A model generated the notes under the pieces. That model saw only the letters and a list, made by a program, of their open reading frames with translations, was not told the DNA's origin and did not search any database. From Streptomyces sp. RP5T (GTDB taxonomy: Bacteria; Actinomycetota; Actinomycetes; Streptomycetales; Streptomycetaceae), in contig NZ_RSAJ01000017.1 in assembly GCF_003933965.1 (NCBI RefSeq), positions 1 through 36,322 on the forward strand: a stretch of 36,322 bases of DNA, read 5' to 3'. A program made the translations under genes and the position numbers. Of the stretch, positions 32,486 to 36,322 are shown one piece after another. Every line of letters starts with the position of its first letter. The first letter of the stretch is position 1.

Positions 32486-33259
32486 GTGAGCGAGAAGAAC
32501 CGTGAGGGAAAGCGCACCGCCCGGGAGCGGCTGGCGGAGGAGCGCGCGAAGCAGAGGACCGCGGAGAAGCGGCGCCGGGTGCTGATCGTGGGGGCGAGCG
32601 TGGTGTGCGTCCTCGGGCTCGCGGCGGTGATCGGGGTCGTCGCGGCCAACGCGGGCAAGAACAGCGAGGACGCCTCGGGCCCGGTCGTGGTGCCCTCGGG
32701 GGCCAACGGCCAGGACAGCCTGGCCATCCCGGTCGGCAAGGAGGGCGCCGGGTCGACGCTCGTCGTCTGGGAGGACTTCCGCTGTCCGGCCTGCAAGGCC
32801 TTCGAGACGGCGTACCGCCCGACGATCCACGAGCTCACCGCGTCCGGCAAGCTCAAGGTCGAGTACCACCTGGCCACGATCATCGACGGCAACATGGGCG
32901 GCACCGGCTCGCGCAACGCGGCCAACGCCGCCGCCTGCGCCCAGGACGTCGGGAAGTTCCCGGGCTACCACGACGTGCTGTACGAGAACCAGCCCGTGGA
33001 GACCAGCGACGACTACGCGAAAAACGAGAAGCTGCTCGACCTGGCGCAGAAGGTCGACGGCCTCGACACGCCCGCCTTCCGGTCCTGCGTGGAGAAGGGC
33101 ACCCACAACAGCTGGGTGGAGAAGTCCGCGGCCGCCTTCCGCAACGGCGGGTTCTCCGGCACCCCGACCGTGCTGCTCGACGGCAAGAACATCTACCAGG
33201 ACAACACGATGACCCCGGCGAAGCTCAAGCAGCAGGTGGAGGCCGCCAACAAGGGGTGA
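32486..33259 (+). CDS. membrane-anchored DsbA-like thioredoxin-fold protein (second copy)
   Basis: This 257-aa paralogue of the protein at 3659-4474 has the same plan: basic helical N-terminus with a TARERLAEERAKQ stretch, one membrane segment (about 33-54) and an extracytoplasmic thioredoxin domain. The redox motif is CPAC at 100-103 (WEDFRCPACKAFE), and SGTPTVLLDG carries the cis-Pro. It keeps two further Cys (near 152 and 199) absent from the first copy. GTG 32486 is chosen from the matching N-terminus (MSEKN); no ribosome binding site is visible and a terminator ends only 15 nt upstream. An in-frame GTG at 32405 is less likely. Confidence 0.9.
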   Translation: MSEKNREGKRTARERLAEERAKQRTAEKRRRVLIVGASVVCVLGLAAVIGVVAANAGKNSEDASGPVVVPSGANGQDSLAIPVGKEGAGSTLVVWEDFRCPACKAFETAYRPTIHELTASGKLKVEYHLATIIDGNMGGTGSRNAANAAACAQDVGKFPGYHDVLYENQPVETSDDYAKNEKLLDLAQKVDGLDTPAFRSCVEKGTHNSWVEKSAAAFRNGGFSGTPTVLLDGKNIYQDNTMTPAKLKQQVEAANKG

Positions 33260-33260
33260 C

Positions 33261-33296
33261 GGCGGGTAAGGCGGCGGCCGCCTTCTCTCACCCGCC
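33261..33296 (+). terminator. hairpin after the second DsbA-like gene
   Basis: GGCGGGT (33261-33267) pairs with ACCCGCC (33290-33296) and AAGGCG (33268-33273) with CGCCTT (33279-33284), leaving a 5-nt bulge. It begins 2 nt after the stop. A further perfect inverted repeat (TGCCGGGCC 33311-33319, GGCCCGGCA 33335-33343) precedes lgt. Confidence 0.6.
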
Positions 33297-33346
33297 TGTT
33301 ATGGACCCGTTGCCGGGCCGCCTGCCGTGGGCCAGGCCCGGCAGGG

Positions 33347-33352
33347 TAGCGT
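33347..33352 (+). promoter_or_regulatory. putative -10 (TAGCGT) of lgt
   Basis: TAGCGT ends 10 nt before the ATG at 33363 and no ribosome binding site lies between, suggesting a very short or absent leader. Confidence 0.35.
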
Positions 33353-33362
33353 CGACCCTGCC

Positions 33363-34316
33363 ATGGAACTTGCCTACATTCCCAGCCCGTCGCGCGGGGT
33401 GATCCACCTCGGTCCCATCCCGCTGCGTGGCTATGCGTTCTGCATCATCATCGGCGTCTTCGTTGCCGTCTGGCTCGGCAACAAGCGCTGGATCGCCCGC
33501 GGCGGGCGGACCGGCACGGTGGCCGACATCGCGGTCTGGGCCGTGCCGTTCGGACTGCTCGGCGGCCGCCTCTACCACGTGATCACGGACTACGAGCTGT
33601 ACTTCAGCGAGGGCCGGGACTGGGTGGACGCCTTCAAGGTCTGGGAGGGCGGCCTCGGCATCTGGGGTGCGATCGCGCTCGGTGCGGTGGGCGCCTGGAT
33701 CGGCTGCCGCCGGCGGGGCATCCCGCTGCCGGCCTACGCCGACGCCATCGCCCCCGGTATCGCCCTCGCACAGGCCGTCGGCCGCTGGGGCAACTGGTTC
33801 AACCAGGAGCTGTACGGCAAGCCGACCGACCTGCCGTGGGCCCTGCACATCACCTCCTCCACGGACGGCCGGGTGCCGGGCTACTACCACCCGACCTTCC
33901 TGTACGAGTCGCTGTGGTGCGTCGGTGTCGCGCTCCTCGTCATCTGGGCCGACCGCCGCTTCAAGCTGGGCCACGGGCGGGCCTTCGCGCTGTACGTCGC
34001 CGCGTACTGCACGGGGCGCGGCTGGATCGAGTACATGCGCATCGACGACGCCCACCACATCCTCGGCCTCCGGCTCAACGTCTGGACCGCGATCATCGTC
34101 TTCCTGCTCGCGGTGACGTACATCGTGGTGTCGGCGAAGAAGCGGCCCGGGCGCGAGGAAGTCGTCGAGCCGGGCGCGGACGCCGCCGACGGTGAGGCCG
34201 AGGCGAACGAGAAGACCGGCACCGACGCGACGGACGGGGCCGACGAGAAGACCGACGCCGACGACAAGGCCGAAGCCGAGGTGGCCGACGAGGCCGGGTC
34301 GGCGAAGAAGACCTGA
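33363..34316 (+). CDS. lgt: prolipoprotein diacylglyceryl transferase
   Basis: This 317-aa membrane enzyme transfers diacylglycerol to the lipobox Cys of prelipoproteins, the first step of lipoprotein maturation. Seven membrane segments are likely. Family motifs include the phospholipid-binding GGRLYHV (67-73), WEGGLGIWGA (94-103), GRWGNWFNQELYG (140-152) and the late GRGWIEYMRID. After about residue 262 there is an acidic Asp/Glu/Ala/Lys-rich tail ending in AGSAKKT, which is not needed for catalysis. ATG 33363 matches the family start; TAGCGT lies 10 nt upstream. A perfect 14-bp hairpin follows the stop. Confidence 0.96.
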   Translation: MELAYIPSPSRGVIHLGPIPLRGYAFCIIIGVFVAVWLGNKRWIARGGRTGTVADIAVWAVPFGLLGGRLYHVITDYELYFSEGRDWVDAFKVWEGGLGIWGAIALGAVGAWIGCRRRGIPLPAYADAIAPGIALAQAVGRWGNWFNQELYGKPTDLPWALHITSSTDGRVPGYYHPTFLYESLWCVGVALLVIWADRRFKLGHGRAFALYVAAYCTGRGWIEYMRIDDAHHILGLRLNVWTAIIVFLLAVTYIVVSAKKRPGREEVVEPGADAADGEAEANEKTGTDATDGADEKTDADDKAEAEVADEAGSAKKT

Positions 34317-34331
34317 CGACCGGTTCCACGT

Positions 34332-34369
34332 CGACGAGGGCGCCCTGGACCGCCGGGGCGCCCTCGTCG
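34332..34369. terminator. terminator between lgt and the convergent CitE-like gene
   Basis: A perfect 14-bp stem (CGACGAGGGCGCCC at 34332-34345, GGGCGCCCTCGTCG at 34356-34369) encloses a 10-nt loop. It ends 4 nt before the stop of the minus-strand gene and can serve both. Confidence 0.85.
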
Positions 34370-34373
34370 TATG

Positions 34374-35207
34374 TCAGCCGCGCCCGGCCAGGGAGAGGGT
34401 GCGGCGGGCCTGGGTCACCATGGCCGCGTCGATGAAGGTGCCGTCCGCCAGGGCCTGGGCCCCCTGTTCGGCCTCCGCCGCCTTCAGGACGGTCTCCGCC
34501 TGCTCGATCTCCTCCTGAGTGGGGAGGTAGGCCCGCTCGATCACCGGGAGCTGGCGGGGATGGACGGCGGCCCGGCCCAGGAAGCCCAGGGCACGGCCGT
34601 GGGCGCAGCCGGCCCGCAAGCCCTCCAGGTCCCGGATGTCGGGGTGGACCGACTGGGACGGGGGCGGAAGGTCCGCCGCCCGCGCCGCCACGACCACCCG
34701 GGAGCGCGCCCAGTCCAGCCCCCTGTCGTGCCGGACGCCCAGGTCGGCGCGGAGATCCGCCTCGCCGAGGGCGATGCCGCGCAGGTTCGGGTGGGCGGTG
34801 GCGACGGCGTAGGCGTGCTCGATGCCCAGCGCCGACTCCAGCAGGGCGTACAGGGGCGGGGCGGCGCCTCCTTCGGCCCCGGCGGTGGTCCGGGCGATGT
34901 GGGTGATCTGGGCGGGGGTGGTGACCTTGGGCAGGCGGAGGCCGGAGACGCCCGGCAGGGGCGCGATCGCCGCCAGGTCCGCCGCCGCCAGCGGACCGGA
35001 CAGGGCGTTCACCCGGACGTGGACCGGGACCGGCTGGGGGTCGCCCAGACGTTCGGCGGTGGCCTCGCGGGCGTACCGCTTGCGGTCGGGGGCGACCGCG
35101 TCCTCCAGGTCGACGACCACGACGTCGGCACCGGCGGCGAGCGCCTTGTCCACGATGTGGGGCCGGTCGCCGGGGACGTAGAGCCAGGTCAAGGGGTACG
35201 GCCTCAC
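34374..35207 (-). CDS. HpcH/HpaI aldolase/citrate lyase beta-like (CitE) protein
   Basis: This 277-aa TIM-barrel protein resembles CitE-type CoA-ester lyases. LTWLYVPGDRP (6-16) and DVVVVDLEDAVAPDRK (about 28-43) hold the metal-binding residues, and ALLESALGIEHAYA and IALGEADLRADLG follow with the conserved Glu and Asp. VHPRQL near the end is also typical. It probably cleaves or hydrolyses a short acyl-CoA; family members include malyl- and citramalyl-CoA lyases. GTG 35207 overlaps the stop of the upstream CoA-transferase gene as GTGA, so the two act in one operon. The precise substrate is open. Confidence 0.9.
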   Translation of the reverse strand: MRPYPLTWLYVPGDRPHIVDKALAAGADVVVVDLEDAVAPDRKRYAREATAERLGDPQPVPVHVRVNALSGPLAAADLAAIAPLPGVSGLRLPKVTTPAQITHIARTTAGAEGGAAPPLYALLESALGIEHAYAVATAHPNLRGIALGEADLRADLGVRHDRGLDWARSRVVVAARAADLPPPSQSVHPDIRDLEGLRAGCAHGRALGFLGRAAVHPRQLPVIERAYLPTQEEIEQAETVLKAAEAEQGAQALADGTFIDAAMVTQARRTLSLAGRG

Positions 35208-36322
35208 AGGGCGCCCTCCGCGCGCAGGGCCGCCAACTCGGCCCCGCTCAGGCCCAGTTCCGTCAGGATCTCGTCCGTGTCCGCGCCGTGCGGGCGGCCC
35301 GCCCAGCGGATCGCGCCAGGGGTCGCCGAGAGCCGGAAGAGGACGTTCTGCATGCGCAGGGGGCCGAGCTCGGGGTCGTCGACCGTGGTGACGGTGTCGA
35401 GGGCCTGGTATTGCGGGTCGGTCATCACGTCCCGGATGTCCTGGATCGGGGCGATCGCGGCCTGTGCCTTCTCGAAGGCCGCGAGGACGTCGGCGCGGGT
35501 GCGCACGGCGATCCACGAACCGACCGCCGCGTCGAGGACGTCGGCGTGCGCGGCCCGCTGGGCGCCGGTCGCGAACCACGGTTCGTCGATCAGCTCCGGG
35601 CGGCCGACCAGGTGCATCACGCGTTCCGCGACCGACTGGGCCGAGGTGGAGACGGCGACCCAGGTGCCGTCGGCGGTGCGGTAGGTGTTGCGCGGGGCGT
35701 TGTTGGCGGAGCGGTTGCCGGTGCGCTCCTGGACGTGGCCGAGCTGGTCGTACCAGGTCGGCTGGGGGCCGAGGACCGTCAGGATCGGCTCGATGAGGGC
35801 CATGTCGACGACCTGGCCCTCGCCCGTGCGCTCCCGGGCCGCGAGTGCCGTCATCACCGCGTAGGCCGTGGCCAGGCCAGCGATGGAGTCGGCCAGGCCG
35901 AAGGGCGGCAGGACCGGGGGCGCGTCCGGTTCGCCGGTGATCGCCGCGAAGCCGCTCATCGCCTCGGCGAGGGTGCCGAAGCCGGGGCGGTCGGCGTAGG
36001 GGCCGAACTGGCCGAAGCCGGTGACGCGGGTGAGGACCAGGCGGGGGTTGGCGGCGGACAGCTCGGGCCAGCCGAGGTCCCACTTCTCCAGGGTGCCGGG
36101 GCGGAAGTTCTCGATGACGACGTCCGCGGAGGCGGCCAGTCTCAGGAAGGTGGTCCGGCCGCCCGGCTTGGACAGGTCCAGGGTCACCGTGCGCTTGTTG
36201 CGGCCCAGGACCTTCCACCACAGGCCGATGCCGTCCTTGGAGGGGCCGTGGCCGCGGGAGGGGTCGGGCTTGGTGGGGTGCTCGATCTTGACGACCTCGG
36301 CGCCGAAGTCGCCGAGCAGGGT
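35204..36322 (-). CDS. CaiB/BaiF (family III) CoA transferase, 5' end beyond window
   Basis: 372 residues are visible and the reading frame is open to the right edge, so the N-terminus is missing. The fragment begins TLLGDFGAEVVKIEHPTKPD, the standard early segment of family III CoA transferases. NKRTVTLDLSKPGGR, VIENFRPGTLEKW and GFGQFGPYADRPGF follow. GQVVDMALIEP contains the Asp expected to form the aspartyl-CoA intermediate. The downstream CitE-like gene overlaps its stop by 4 bp, suggesting one pathway of acyl-CoA activation then C-C cleavage. An internal GTG at 36187 is inside the conserved domain and is not the start. The CoA donor and acceptor are unknown. Confidence 0.92.
   Translation of the reverse strand, partial: TLLGDFGAEVVKIEHPTKPDPSRGHGPSKDGIGLWWKVLGRNKRTVTLDLSKPGGRTTFLRLAASADVVIENFRPGTLEKWDLGWPELSAANPRLVLTRVTGFGQFGPYADRPGFGTLAEAMSGFAAITGEPDAPPVLPPFGLADSIAGLATAYAVMTALAARERTGEGQVVDMALIEPILTVLGPQPTWYDQLGHVQERTGNRSANNAPRNTYRTADGTWVAVSTSAQSVAERVMHLVGRPELIDEPWFATGAQRAAHADVLDAAVGSWIAVRTRADVLAAFEKAQAAIAPIQDIRDVMTDPQYQALDTVTTVDDPELGPLRMQNVLFRLSATPGAIRWAGRPHGADTDEILTELGLSGAELAALRAEGAL

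Overview
This window looks like a core chromosomal region of a Streptomyces species or close relative. The evidence is very high GC content with strong third-position GC bias, many GTG starts, no in-frame TTA codon that I noticed, and typical streptomycete families (HGxxPAAW, TIGR02234, TIGR03085, DUF2567, PriA, TrpM-like). From memory, the gene order resembles the his/trp/dnaE/phoD neighbourhood of S. coelicolor; I could not check this. I see no phage, IS element, CRISPR array, tRNA or rRNA. No gap between genes exceeds about 220 bases.

Layout. 1-5.3 kb: an MscS-type channel, a small alpha/beta hydrolase, a Tat-exported PhoD phosphatase, a membrane-anchored DsbA-like thioredoxin and an unknown membrane protein. 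5.3-10.5 kb: a DUF2252 protein divergent from dnaE. 10.5-14.8 kb: a 54-aa hydrophilic protein, an NYN-domain protein, an ABC ATPase/permease pair and a DUF2567 membrane protein. 14.8-18.9 kb, minus strand: a 24-aa bL37-like ribosomal protein, YbaK, a LON-substrate-binding-domain protein, an unknown 336-aa protein and a beta-helix-like membrane protein. 19.1-24.8 kb: hisD-hisC-hisB-(54-aa membrane protein)-hisH-priA-ridA-hisF. All seven junctions are 4-bp stop/start overlaps, and the operon ends in a strong hairpin. 24.8-25.5 kb: a TIGR03085 protein facing the other way. 25.5-32.5 kb: hisI, trpE, three small membrane proteins, trpC, trpM-like, trpB and trpA. 32.5-34.3 kb: a second DsbA-like protein and lgt. 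34.3 kb to the end, minus strand: a CitE-like lyase overlapping a CoA transferase that runs off the right edge.

How it works together. The window holds most of histidine synthesis (hisD, C, B, H, A, F, I) and much of tryptophan synthesis (trpE, C, B, A). It has no separate trpF. PriA, the HisA/TrpF isomerase, sits in the his operon and probably serves both pathways. trpD, trpG, hisG and hisE are not in this window.

The most useful non-gene signals are these. Many genes have a TANNNT-like hexamer 6-8 nt before the start codon and no clear Shine-Dalgarno, which suggests many leaderless mRNAs; in two cases the upstream gene's stop codon forms the first bases of that hexamer. A hairpin directly abuts the bL37 start codon. 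The end of the TrpM-like gene matches an intergenic repeat-like sequence also present at the left edge. Clusters of uncharacterised small membrane proteins are embedded in the his and trp operons. I found no convincing defence, mobile or secondary-metabolite system; this is mainly a housekeeping region.
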